A stretch of DNA of 64,000 nucleotides from Epsilonproteobacteria bacterium tcs-49 (GTDB lineage Bacteria > Campylobacterota > Campylobacteria > Campylobacterales > Sulfurovaceae). The position numbers and the translations under genes were made by a program. The stretch spans positions 1 through 64,000 of the forward strand of contig LLYS01000005.1 in assembly GCA_002049495.1 (NCBI GenBank), in the 5' to 3' direction. Below, piece after piece: positions 9,112 to 16,974 of the stretch (within the stretch, counting starts at the first letter, position 1; each line of letters opens with the position of its first letter). Under the pieces are notes generated by a model. The model worked only from the letters and a program-made list of their open reading frames with translations, did no database searches and was not told the origin of the DNA.

Positions 9112-10189
9112 ACGTTATGTCAAAACCTTGAGCGTCACCCTCGTAGTGCTGCTAGGCGGCATGATGGCGACGGTGTATATCGTCGACCCCTACCAGCAGT
9201 ACCGCAAAGCCGCCTTTTACACCTTTGAACCCAGGGATCAGCGCATTTTAAACGCGGGGTTGGCAAAAAACTACCCCTACGATACGATCATTATCGGCTC
9301 CTCGATGGTGGAGAATTTTGATACGCGTGACGTGGAACGGCTTTCGGGGGTACAAAAAGTGATCAAGCTCCCCACCCGCGGGGGCGATATCTACGAGGAA
9401 GCGCAAACGATCAAAACCGCTTTGGCCACGGGCAGGGTGAAAAATATCATCTTCGGGCTCGATATCTACTCCTTTAGCGCTTCGGCCCGTCCGCTGGCGC
9501 AAAACAGCCGTTTTCCCCTCTACCTCTATGACCGAAAGGTGCTCAACGATATCAACTACCTGTTAAACGGCCGAAGCTTCCGGCGCGCTTTGGATTACGT
9601 GCGCAATCCTTACGATCCCGAAAAGATCCACACACAGTTGCGCCACCTCTACGCATGGCAGCAAGAGTATGCCTACGCTTTCGCACCGAAGGTGCAAAAA
9701 CGCTTTTACAAAAGCATATACCGCCGCTTTTTTAAAAACCCCGCCGCTTCCCAAAGCGCCAATAAACAGTTTTCCCCCGCAACCCTTGCGGCCAATTTTG
9801 ATGCGCAGCTGCTGCCCCTTGTCAAAAACAATCCCCAGGTACGCTTTTACTTTTTTTATCCCCCCTACTCCCTCATCCGCTACGCGATGATGGAGCAAAA
9901 AAACTACTTCGATGCGCTGCTGGCTTTTAAACGCCATATCTTTTCCCGGCTGGAGCCTTTGGAGAATGTGGAGCTGTACGATTTTCAAAGCGTAGAGAAG
10001 ATAACGCATGATCTGCGGCTGTATAAAGACAGCACCCACTACCACGCCAGGGTCAACGCCTGGATGGTGCGGCAAATCGGCAGCAAAAACCACCGTATCC
10101 AAACGCAAAAGCAGGCCGCGGCGTCAAACGCACGGTTGCGTGCGCAGCTTGAACGCTTCGATCCCCGGTTTTTACTCCACCCCTTTTAA
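9098..10189 (+). CDS. Membrane-anchored SGNH-like protein of unknown function
   Basis: A 363-residue protein with one N-terminal membrane segment (about residues 10-30) and then a presumably periplasmic domain. After the anchor comes YIVDPYQQYRKA and then TIIIGSSMVENF; the GSSM stretch resembles block I of SGNH-fold proteins such as DltD. Near the C-terminus, KDSTHYHA has the spacing of a block V Asp-x-x-His pair. I recognise no named family. It is the last gene of the LPS run, overlapping the GT9 gene by 14 bases. Its tail overlaps the convergent waaF gene by 18 bases. A role in transferring or trimming a substituent on LPS or glycan is plausible but unproven. Confidence 0.7.
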   Translation: MNSYKRYVKTLSVTLVVLLGGMMATVYIVDPYQQYRKAAFYTFEPRDQRILNAGLAKNYPYDTIIIGSSMVENFDTRDVERLSGVQKVIKLPTRGGDIYEEAQTIKTALATGRVKNIIFGLDIYSFSASARPLAQNSRFPLYLYDRKVLNDINYLLNGRSFRRALDYVRNPYDPEKIHTQLRHLYAWQQEYAYAFAPKVQKRFYKSIYRRFFKNPAASQSANKQFSPATLAANFDAQLLPLVKNNPQVRFYFFYPPYSLIRYAMMEQKNYFDALLAFKRHIFSRLEPLENVELYDFQSVEKITHDLRLYKDSTHYHARVNAWMVRQIGSKNHRIQTQKQAAASNARLRAQLERFDPRFLLHPF

Positions 10190-11122
10190 CTGCGCGACTT
10201 TTTGCAACACATCCGCAGCTTCCACGCTTTTCATACACTCATGGGTTCCCAGGGGGCACACCCGCTTCATGCAGGGGCTGCACTCTAACTCTTTGCGCAC
10301 GATGAGAGCTTTCGGGCTGTAAGGGGCGGTCTCTTTATATTTCGTGGGGCCAAATACCGCCACCGTGGGTACGTCGTACGCCGCGGCTACGTGCATGGGG
10401 CCGCTGTCGTTGGTTACGAAACACGCCAATCCCGCGATATGTTCTATAAGCTCCGTTACCGACGTTTTGCCGGCTAGATTACGGTAGTTTTGCACCCCCG
10501 CTTCACGCAGCGCTTTCTCCACGTCGCCGGCCATCTCCACCTCCGAGGGACCGCCGAAAATCACGATATCGTACCTGTCGCACAGTTTTGCCGCCACCTG
10601 CGCAAACCGCTCGGGATACCAGCGTTTGGCGCTTCCGTAGGTCGCTCCGGGGTTTATCCCCAGGGTCGGTTTATCGTATTGTTTGGGGCGGTAGTACAGG
10701 CGCAGTTTATGCGGCTTGTATTGCGTTTGTAAAACCCGGTTGATAAAATCGTTATAGTGATACACCTGATGCTGTACCCCGCGGTAGTGCCTTCTGTAAC
10801 GGGCTTTTTCCTTCGCCTTGAGAAACAGCAGGAGCAGTTTCGAACTCAACGGACGGCGAAAACTCAGCGCCAGATCAAAGGACCCCGCGCCCTTTGCGTA
10901 GCGGTAAAGCCAACCCAGACGCGACCTTGCGCCCTTGCTTCTGTCTACGACCACTTCCGCTACGTTGGGATGGGCTTTGAGCGCCTCGGTGGAGACGAAG
11001 GAACCAAAAAGCGTGAGCCTGCACTCCGGATAGCAAGTACAGAGATTTTGCAATGCCGGCGTGGTCATCACCGCATCCCCCAACCAGGTGGGGATTTCGA
11101 CAAAGATGCGCTTACTCCGCAC
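10172..11122 (-). CDS. waaF: ADP-heptose--LPS heptosyltransferase II
   Basis: A 316-residue GT9 enzyme: IFVEIPTWLGDAVMTTPAL at the N-terminus is the WaaF form of the signature. The C-terminal VTNDSGPMHVAAAYDVPTVA and FGPTKYKETAPY form the donor site. A cysteine cluster (CSPCMKRVCPLGTHECM) near the end is typical of WaaF rather than WaaC. It adds the second heptose to the LPS inner core in the cytoplasm. Its start overlaps the end of msbA by 11 bases, so synthesis and flipping of lipid A-core are coupled in one transcript. It converges on the unknown SGNH-like gene with an 18-base overlap. Confidence 0.92.
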   Translation of the reverse strand: MRSKRIFVEIPTWLGDAVMTTPALQNLCTCYPECRLTLFGSFVSTEALKAHPNVAEVVVDRSKGARSRLGWLYRYAKGAGSFDLALSFRRPLSSKLLLLFLKAKEKARYRRHYRGVQHQVYHYNDFINRVLQTQYKPHKLRLYYRPKQYDKPTLGINPGATYGSAKRWYPERFAQVAAKLCDRYDIVIFGGPSEVEMAGDVEKALREAGVQNYRNLAGKTSVTELIEHIAGLACFVTNDSGPMHVAAAYDVPTVAVFGPTKYKETAPYSPKALIVRKELECSPCMKRVCPLGTHECMKSVEAADVLQKVAQLKGVE

Positions 11123-12833
11123 CGATCTTTCCTTTCAAGCGCTGGTACTCTTCACACTCTTGCAGCAACACCTCGTCGCTGCCTTCACACACGATCCGCC
11201 CCTCTTTAAAGACAAAGATCTTATCGGCGTGTTCGATGGTACTTAATCTGTGGGCGATGATAAAGGTGATACGATCCTTTTCCAGCTTCTGCATCGCTTT
11301 GGCGATGGCGCGTTCACTCTTGTTATCCAGCGCACTGGTGGCTTCATCGAAGATAAGGATCTGAGGATCTTTGTAAAATGCCCTCGCGATGGCGATACGC
11401 TGGCGCTGTCCCCCCGAGAGATTGGTCCCGAACTCGTCCAGCTTCGTATGGATCCCCTCGGCCAGGTTGGAGACGAATTCATACGCCTCGGCGTTTTTCA
11501 ACGCTTCGACAACCCGCTTCTCATCCACCTCCTGGCCATAAGCGACGTTTTGCGCCACCGTATCGTTGAAGATATAGACCCGCTGCGTCACCATCGCTAT
11601 GGAGCGGCGCAGGCTTTTGATATCGAGCTCTTTGATCTCTATACCGTCAAAGGTCAAACTGCCTTCGCAGTCGTAAAAGCGCACCAGCAGGTTCACAAGC
11701 GAACTTTTGCCGCCGCCGCTGTCGCCGACGAAAGCGATCACTTCCCCCTTTTTGGCTTCAAAACTCACCCCCCGCAAAGCGCTGATCCGGCCGTAATTCA
11801 AAACGATATCTTTCCCCCGGATTCGCTCGACCGTCGTACCGAGCTTTTTTGCTCCGTTTTTTATCTGGGGACGCAGATCCAGCAGGAACGACATCCGCTC
11901 CACGGCCGCGACGACCCCCTGGAGGGTATTGTACTGTTTCGTCACCCGTTTGACGGGCGTATAAAGCATAAACATCGCCGCTAAAAAGGAGAAGAAACTC
12001 CCCACGGTCATCGTCCCCTCGATCACCTCTTTTCCCCCGATGATGATCACCACGGCCGCCCCTAAAGCTCCCACCGTTTCCATTACCGGCGAGACCAGTT
12101 CGTTGGCTTTGACCGATTTCATCGTATAATCGCAAAACTTCTGATTGTCGTATTTATACTTTTCGATTTCGTACTCTTCGTTGGTGTTGACTTTTATGAT
12201 TTCGATATTATTAAAAATTTCTCCCAGAACGGAGGTGGTATCGGCGGCTTTTTCCTGCATCCTTTTTGTGATGGTTTTCATCTTTTTATTCAAAATCCGG
12301 ATGGGTAGTACCGCCAAGGGGAGTACGATAAGAGCGATAAAAGCCAGCTTGGGGCTTTGGACGATCAAGACCCCCACAAGGGCGACGACGGCCAGGGTTT
12401 CGCGAAGCATCATCGGGATCATCACCGAAACGGCTTCCTTGATCCGCTCGATATCGCCGAACATACGGCTAAGCAGCTCTCCTTTTCTATATTTATTGAA
12501 AAAATCCAACTCAAGCCCCAGTAGGTTCCCCAGGGTTTTGTTGCGTATTCTGCGGACGATATCGTTGCCGATAAACGCCATGAAATACGCCTGCATATAC
12601 ACGCCGACCCCTTTTCCCATATAGGTCACGACTACGGCAAAGGGCATAAGATAAAGCAACTCTTCGTTTTTTTCGACAAAGATTTCATCCAGTACCGGTT
12701 TGATCACGTACGCTGCCCCCGCACTACCGGCTGCGGCGAGCCCCATCCCGATAAATGCCAATACAAACATCAGTTTGTAATCTTTCATATAGGGCCAAAA
12801 GCGCTCCAAAATGATCGAAAACGTTTTTTTCAT
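11112..12833 (-). CDS. msbA: Lipid A-core flippase, MsbA-type ABC transporter
   Basis: A 573-residue half-transporter with a six-span membrane domain (about residues 15-310) and a C-terminal ATPase. It shows Walker A GDSGGGKSS, signature LSGGQRQRIAIARA, Walker B ILIFDEATSALD and the H-loop in IIAHRLST. Length and architecture match MsbA and other type IV exporters that flip lipid A-core across the inner membrane. Direct coupling to waaF supports the MsbA assignment over a generic multidrug or protein exporter. It is divergent from rpmB, with a 169-base gap between them. Confidence 0.88.
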   Translation of the reverse strand: MKKTFSIILERFWPYMKDYKLMFVLAFIGMGLAAAGSAGAAYVIKPVLDEIFVEKNEELLYLMPFAVVVTYMGKGVGVYMQAYFMAFIGNDIVRRIRNKTLGNLLGLELDFFNKYRKGELLSRMFGDIERIKEAVSVMIPMMLRETLAVVALVGVLIVQSPKLAFIALIVLPLAVLPIRILNKKMKTITKRMQEKAADTTSVLGEIFNNIEIIKVNTNEEYEIEKYKYDNQKFCDYTMKSVKANELVSPVMETVGALGAAVVIIIGGKEVIEGTMTVGSFFSFLAAMFMLYTPVKRVTKQYNTLQGVVAAVERMSFLLDLRPQIKNGAKKLGTTVERIRGKDIVLNYGRISALRGVSFEAKKGEVIAFVGDSGGGKSSLVNLLVRFYDCEGSLTFDGIEIKELDIKSLRRSIAMVTQRVYIFNDTVAQNVAYGQEVDEKRVVEALKNAEAYEFVSNLAEGIHTKLDEFGTNLSGGQRQRIAIARAFYKDPQILIFDEATSALDNKSERAIAKAMQKLEKDRITFIIAHRLSTIEHADKIFVFKEGRIVCEGSDEVLLQECEEYQRLKGKIGAE

Positions 12834-12856
12834 TGCTTACCTTATCTTTTCTATGC

Positions 12857-12862
12857 TATAAT
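12857..12862 (+). promoter_or_regulatory. -10 box of the rpmB promoter
   Basis: A perfect TATAAT lies in the 169-base gap between msbA and rpmB, 140 bases before the rpmB start. No clear -35 is seen, which is common for sigma-70 promoters in Campylobacterota. The implied untranslated leader would be about 130 bases, long for this compact genome. It holds a short palindrome GAAAATTTTC near 12970 but no known riboswitch pattern. Confidence 0.55.
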
Positions 12863-13002
12863 GGTCGTGATTTTACCCAAAAACCCATTAAAAGCATCTG
12901 CACTTTCCAAGTAGCGATGTCTACCCTTTGGTTTTAAGCTGCCTCTAATAAAGATTCAGCTAAAATTGCGAAAATTTTCAGTTACAGATAAAAGGTCGAA
13001 CT

Positions 13003-13194
13003 ATGGCAAAAAGATGTATGATCAGCGGCAAAGGCCCCAACGTTGCAAACCACGTGAGCCACGCGCACAACAAAAACAAAAAAAGACAGATGCCTAATCT
13101 AAGAACCGTAAGAGTTACCTTAGAAGACGGTACGACAAGAAAGATCAAGGTTGCTGCTTCAGAGCTTAGAACTATGAAGAAGAAAAACTCTTAA
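13003..13194 (+). CDS. rpmB: 50S ribosomal protein L28
   Basis: A 63-residue basic protein beginning [20 protein letters not shown], followed by [18 protein letters not shown], the L28 signature. It binds 23S rRNA near the exit-side interface of the large subunit. Length fits the short bacterial form. Only one cysteine (residue 5) is present, so the zinc-binding C+ form is absent. It is preceded by AAAGG at a normal distance and followed 26 bases later by a potassium channel gene, with a C-run/G-run (CCCCCCAGGGGG) between that could form only a tight hairpin. Confidence 0.97.
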   Translation: MAKRCMISGKGPNVANHVSHAHNKNKKRQMPNLRTVRVTLEDGTTRKIKVAASELRTMKKKNS

Positions 13195-13219
13195 TTTCCT
13201 CCCCCCAGGGGGAATATCC

Positions 13220-14350
13220 TTGAACCCATTCTCAAAACTCCGCTCAACACTCCATTGGAAATCACGAACAAAACCGCATGTTAGTTTAGACGGCCAGATC
13301 TACGGCCTGCTCAAACCCTTTAGACTTCCGTTTATCATGCTCGTCGTCGTCATGATGCTGGGAACGACGGGATATATCCTCATCGACAACTTCCCTTTGA
13401 TGGATGCGATTTTTCAAACGGGAATTACCTTTACCACCGTAGGTTTTGGAGAGATTGACGAGATCAGCGGTCCCGGCCGCGTATTTACCATCACCCTTAT
13501 CATCATCGGGTTTTTACTCTTTACCATGTCCATCGGTATTATCACCGAAGTGATCAACAAGGGTGAACTTATCAAACTTATAAAGGAGCGCGACATGCTC
13601 TACAAAATCGCCAGATTAAAGCGCCATTTTGTTATCTGCTACCACAATGAATTTACCATTCAAGTGGCCGATCAGCTGCGAAGTTCGCAAATCCCATTTG
13701 TCATCATCGATCCAAGGGAGGATCTCGAAGAGATCGCCAAGCACTACAACTACCCCTACTTCGTCAAAGCGCAACCCCACACCAACGAAGCGCTGCTCAA
13801 ATCCTACATCTCAAGCGGCAAGGGGCTTATCACGCTTTCGGATAATATCGCGGACAATATCGCTACCATCGCGTCGGTGCGGCTTTATGAAAAGGAGATC
13901 GGTAAACATATCCCCTATCAAATCATCGCCAAGGCCGACGATCAAACCGATGAGGAGAAACTGATCAAACTGGGAGCCAACAGCGTGGTCACCCCCACGA
14001 AACTCATGGCGCAAAGGGTCAGCTCCATGGCGATCCGTCCCGATATGATCAACCTGATCGAAAAATTTATGTACTCCCAGGACAGCGCGCTGGATATGGA
14101 GGAGATCCTGGTACCCAAAACCAGCTGGCTGGTACTCAAAAAGATCAAAGAGACCCACTTCCGCGACGTCACCAACGTCTCCATCGTCGGGATCCGCAGA
14201 AAAGACGGCATCTTCACCTCCATGCCCGGCAGCAGCGAAACGATCACGAGCAACTGCAAACTGCTTGTAGTGGGCAAAGCCGAGGGGATCGCCTTGACCA
14301 AACAACTTATCAACAGAACAAAAAAACCCAAGGAACTCAGCTATGTTTAA
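13220..14350 (+). CDS. Two-span potassium channel with RCK (TrkA-type) domain
   Basis: A 376-residue channel subunit. Membrane spans lie at about residues 33-53 and 92-115, with the pore loop between them carrying the filter TTVGFGE. The usual aspartate after the filter is replaced by glutamate. The C-terminal half is an RCK domain (TrkA-N then TrkA-C). Where RCK proteins normally have GxGxxG, this one reads HFVICYHNEFTIQVADQL, so the nucleotide-binding glycine motif is lost. It probably passes K+ across the inner membrane, but ligand gating may differ from NAD- or Ca-gated relatives. No SD better than the near-cognate AGGGGGAA upstream; GT-free ATG start not available, so the TTG at 13220 is used. 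It overlaps argJ by eight bases. Confidence 0.85.
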   Translation: MNPFSKLRSTLHWKSRTKPHVSLDGQIYGLLKPFRLPFIMLVVVMMLGTTGYILIDNFPLMDAIFQTGITFTTVGFGEIDEISGPGRVFTITLIIIGFLLFTMSIGIITEVINKGELIKLIKERDMLYKIARLKRHFVICYHNEFTIQVADQLRSSQIPFVIIDPREDLEEIAKHYNYPYFVKAQPHTNEALLKSYISSGKGLITLSDNIADNIATIASVRLYEKEIGKHIPYQIIAKADDQTDEEKLIKLGANSVVTPTKLMAQRVSSMAIRPDMINLIEKFMYSQDSALDMEEILVPKTSWLVLKKIKETHFRDVTNVSIVGIRRKDGIFTSMPGSSETITSNCKLLVVGKAEGIALTKQLINRTKKPKELSYV

Positions 14351-15524
14351 CTGCATCTCTATCAAAGGCGGCGTCGGAGCCGTCGAAGGCTTTCACTGCG
14401 GCGCTACGGCTGCGGGCTTGAAACCGGGCGGTGCGCTGGATATGGCCTTTATCAAAGCCGATACCTTGTGTGATATGGGGTATATCTTTACCGACAACCG
14501 CTTCCAGGCCGCGCCTTTGCGCTACGTCAAAGAGCGCAATATCACACAGACTAACTGCATCTTGATCAACGCCAAAAACGCCAACGCCATGACCGGCCCT
14601 GAGGGGGTCAAAGATGTGGGCAGCGTGATGGAAGCGCTGCAAGCAAAAACGGGTGCGACGAACCCGATAATGAGTTCCACCGGAGTTATCGGCGTCCCCC
14701 TGCCCGTAGAGCAGATCATAGCGGGACTTGACGGGCTGGATTTTACGGCCAAAGACGGCGACGGGGCCGCACAGGCGATCATGACCACCGACAGTTACCC
14801 CAAGCAGATCGCTTTTGAGATCACCCTGGAAAACGGTGAGCGTTTCCGCATCGGGGCGATGGCAAAGGGTGCGGGGATGATCGATCCGTCGATGGCGACC
14901 ATGCTGTGCTTTATCGTCACCGACGCCGCGATACCGGCTGAGAAACTCACCCCCTTACTGCAGGAAAATGCAAAAACCACCTTCAACGCCGTCAGCGTAG
15001 ACGGGGACCGCTCCACCAACGACTCGGTGTTTTTACTCAGCAGCGCCAAGGCGGCCTACGACGAGGAAGCCTTCGAGTTTGCCCTGCATAAGGTGATGGA
15101 ACATTTGGCGCTGCAGATGGTACAAGACGGCGAAGGGGCAAAAAAGATGGTCGCTTTTGAAATCAGCGGCGCCAAAGACGATGCCCAGGCCGAACGGGCG
15201 GCAAAGAAACTGAGCAACTCCCTGCTGGTCAAAACCGCGCTTTTCGGTGAAGACCCCAACTGGGGGCGCATCGCTTCGACCATCGGTTCTAGCGGCGTAG
15301 AGTGCAGCGAAGAAACGCTGCAGATCCGCTTTGATAACCTGCTTGTATATGACAGGGGTCAGGTGTACTTTGACGAAGCAGCCGAAGCCAAAGCGGCAAA
15401 GGTGATGCGCCAGGAACAGTTCGCCGTCAAATGCGATCTGGGACTGGGAGAGGGAGCGTTTACCGCCTACGGCTGCGATCTGGGATATGAATATGTCAAG
15501 ATCAACGCCGATTACAGAACGTAA
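14343..15524 (+). CDS. argJ: Glutamate N-acetyltransferase / ornithine acetyltransferase
   Basis: A 393-residue protein with the self-cleavage site of the ArgJ family: AKGAGMIDPSMATMLCF, where the new N-terminal nucleophile is threonine 186. Cleavage between A185 and T186 gives alpha and beta subunits. LFGEDPNWGRI and the C-terminal DLGYEYVKINADYRT are also family signatures. ArgJ recycles the acetyl group from N-acetylornithine to glutamate in arginine synthesis. argC is elsewhere in this window (33744-34751). Whether it also uses acetyl-CoA (bifunctional) cannot be decided by reading. Its overlap with a K+ channel gene looks like genome compaction rather than shared function. Confidence 0.95.
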   Translation: MFNCISIKGGVGAVEGFHCGATAAGLKPGGALDMAFIKADTLCDMGYIFTDNRFQAAPLRYVKERNITQTNCILINAKNANAMTGPEGVKDVGSVMEALQAKTGATNPIMSSTGVIGVPLPVEQIIAGLDGLDFTAKDGDGAAQAIMTTDSYPKQIAFEITLENGERFRIGAMAKGAGMIDPSMATMLCFIVTDAAIPAEKLTPLLQENAKTTFNAVSVDGDRSTNDSVFLLSSAKAAYDEEAFEFALHKVMEHLALQMVQDGEGAKKMVAFEISGAKDDAQAERAAKKLSNSLLVKTALFGEDPNWGRIASTIGSSGVECSEETLQIRFDNLLVYDRGQVYFDEAAEAKAAKVMRQEQFAVKCDLGLGEGAFTAYGCDLGYEYVKINADYRT

Positions 15525-15593
15525 AAAATACTCTTTATTAAAGCTATTTGTGATAAAATAATAGTTATAGACAATCAATAACAAAGGATAGAA

Positions 15594-15821
15594 ATGCTTC
15601 ACGAATATAGAGATATTATCAGTGAAATGAAAACCGAGGATGCCCACTTTGCCAAGATTTTCGAAAAACACAATGAACTTGACCAAAAGGTAGCCGACGT
15701 TGAAGAGGGAAGAGAACCCATGGAGGATCTTGACCTTGAAAAACTCAAAAAAGAGAAACTCAAACTCAAAGATGAAGCATACGCTTTGATTTTAAAGTAT
15801 AAAGAGGCCAAGGGACTCTAA
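15594..15821 (+). CDS. YdcH/DUF465-family small protein
   Basis: A 75-residue, highly charged, mostly helical protein. It begins MLHEYRDIISEMKTEDAHFA and has LDLEKLKKEKLKLKDEAY, the pattern of the DUF465 (YdcH/SlyX-like) family of short coiled-coil proteins. The function of this family is not established. AAAGGATAG gives a good ribosome site, and a TAAAAT -10 like box sits about 40 bases upstream. The mechanosensitive channel gene begins three bases after its stop, so the two are probably cotranscribed. Confidence 0.8.
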   Translation: MLHEYRDIISEMKTEDAHFAKIFEKHNELDQKVADVEEGREPMEDLDLEKLKKEKLKLKDEAYALILKYKEAKGL

Positions 15822-15824
15822 GCC

Positions 15825-16886
15825 ATGATAGCCGGAATCGGTATCTTCCAATACGCAGCCGCCCTCGGGGTCGTGCTGCTCTCCATTATCTTGAAAAAAC
15901 TATTTTCCAAAACCATTCTGCACTTTTTGCAAATCGCCACGAAAAAGACAAAAACAAAACTTGACGACAACATCCTACTCTCCATCGAGACCCCCATCCA
16001 AGCAGCTATCATCTTGGCCGGAATCTATATCGCCGTGGATATTCTCGGAATCTCCGCGGCATTTTTAGACAGCCTGCTCAAAAGTTTCGTAATCTTTATC
16101 ATCTTTTGGAGCTTTTACAACGCCGTAGGGGTTTTTGAACACAGCATCTACGCCTTTGTTAAAAAATCCAGCAAAGAGTTGGCCCAGGAGATCAGCGATC
16201 TGCTGCTTAAAATCGCAAAGTTTTTTATCGCCGCGGTGGGCGTGATCGCCATCTTGGAAGAGTGGCAGATCGATGTCTCCACCTTCGTGGCCTCTTTGGG
16301 GATCGGGGGCCTTGCCTTTGCCCTGGCGGCCAAGGATACGGTGGCAAACTTCTTTGGCAGCGTGATGATCTTTCTGGACAAATCCTTCAAGATCGGCGAC
16401 TGGATCAAAGGTGCCGGCGTAGAGGGGATCGTCGAAAAGATCAATATCCGTACCACCAAGATCCGCACCTTTGAAAAATCGCTCATCACCGTCCCCAACG
16501 CCGCTTTGGCCAACGCTCCGGTGGAAAACTTTTCCAGACGGGGGATCCGACGGATCAATATGCGCCTGGGCTTGACCTACTCCACAACGACAGCGCAGAT
16601 GGAAGCGATCGTCACCGAACTTCGTGAACTGCTGCACGCGCGCGAAGATATCGACAAGGAGACGATCTTTATCTATTTTGACGAATTTGCCGCCAGCAGC
16701 CTGAGCATCTTTTGCTACTTTTTTACCGCCACCGCCGATTGGCAAAAATACCTGCAGATCCGAGAAGCAATAAATCTGGAAATTATCAGACTCGTAGAGA
16801 AACACGGCGCAGAGTTTGCCTTTCCCTCACAAAGTATCTACTTTGAAAACGAGCTGCCGCTGCCACCCAAAGATACAACGGCATAA
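15825..16886 (+). CDS. Small-conductance mechanosensitive channel (MscS family)
   Basis: The 353-residue protein has several N-terminal spans, then the MscS core. The pore helix region is VASLGIGGLAFALAAKDTV, and FFGSVMIFLDKSFKIGDWIK leads into the beta domain. VEKINIRTTKIRTFEKSLI and VPNAALANAPVENFSRR follow as in other MscS proteins. It is longer than E. coli MscS (286 residues) because of extra N-terminal spans, like YbdG/YnaI-type members. It releases solutes under hypo-osmotic stress at the inner membrane. It follows the YdcH-family gene by three bases. Confidence 0.92.
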   Translation: MIAGIGIFQYAAALGVVLLSIILKKLFSKTILHFLQIATKKTKTKLDDNILLSIETPIQAAIILAGIYIAVDILGISAAFLDSLLKSFVIFIIFWSFYNAVGVFEHSIYAFVKKSSKELAQEISDLLLKIAKFFIAAVGVIAILEEWQIDVSTFVASLGIGGLAFALAAKDTVANFFGSVMIFLDKSFKIGDWIKGAGVEGIVEKINIRTTKIRTFEKSLITVPNAALANAPVENFSRRGIRRINMRLGLTYSTTTAQMEAIVTELRELLHAREDIDKETIFIYFDEFAASSLSIFCYFFTATADWQKYLQIREAINLEIIRLVEKHGAEFAFPSQSIYFENELPLPPKDTTA

Positions 16887-16897
16887 GTATTTCACCC

Positions 16898-16950
16898 GCT
16901 TCTGGGATAGGACACAAATCCTCCCTTCGGTCTGAGCCTATCTAAGAAGC
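16898..16950. other. Imperfect hairpin between convergent genes
   Basis: The 88-base gap between the MscS and helicase stops holds two 14-base arms (16898-16911 and 16937-16950) that pair at 12 of 14 positions around a 25-base loop. The loop includes CCCTTCGG, or CCGAAGGG on the minus strand. There is no T-run, so it is not a normal intrinsic terminator for either gene. It could terminate in another way or be a small RNA. The minus-strand loop is faintly like the SRP RNA apical loop but lacks its conserved flanking bases, so I do not assign it. Confidence 0.35.
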
Positions 16951-16974
16951 AGTTGCAACACTACAGGGGTCTAC

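Noticed and set aside
12863-13002. Riboswitch or structured leader before rpmB
   Set aside because: The leader is long, but I could not match it to any known riboswitch or ribosomal-protein leader, and only a short AT palindrome is seen.
16898-16950. SRP RNA (4.5S) gene
   Set aside because: The loop lacks the conserved AGCAGC-type side and the GGAA tetraloop spacing, and flanking pairing is poor. Kept only as an unassigned hairpin.
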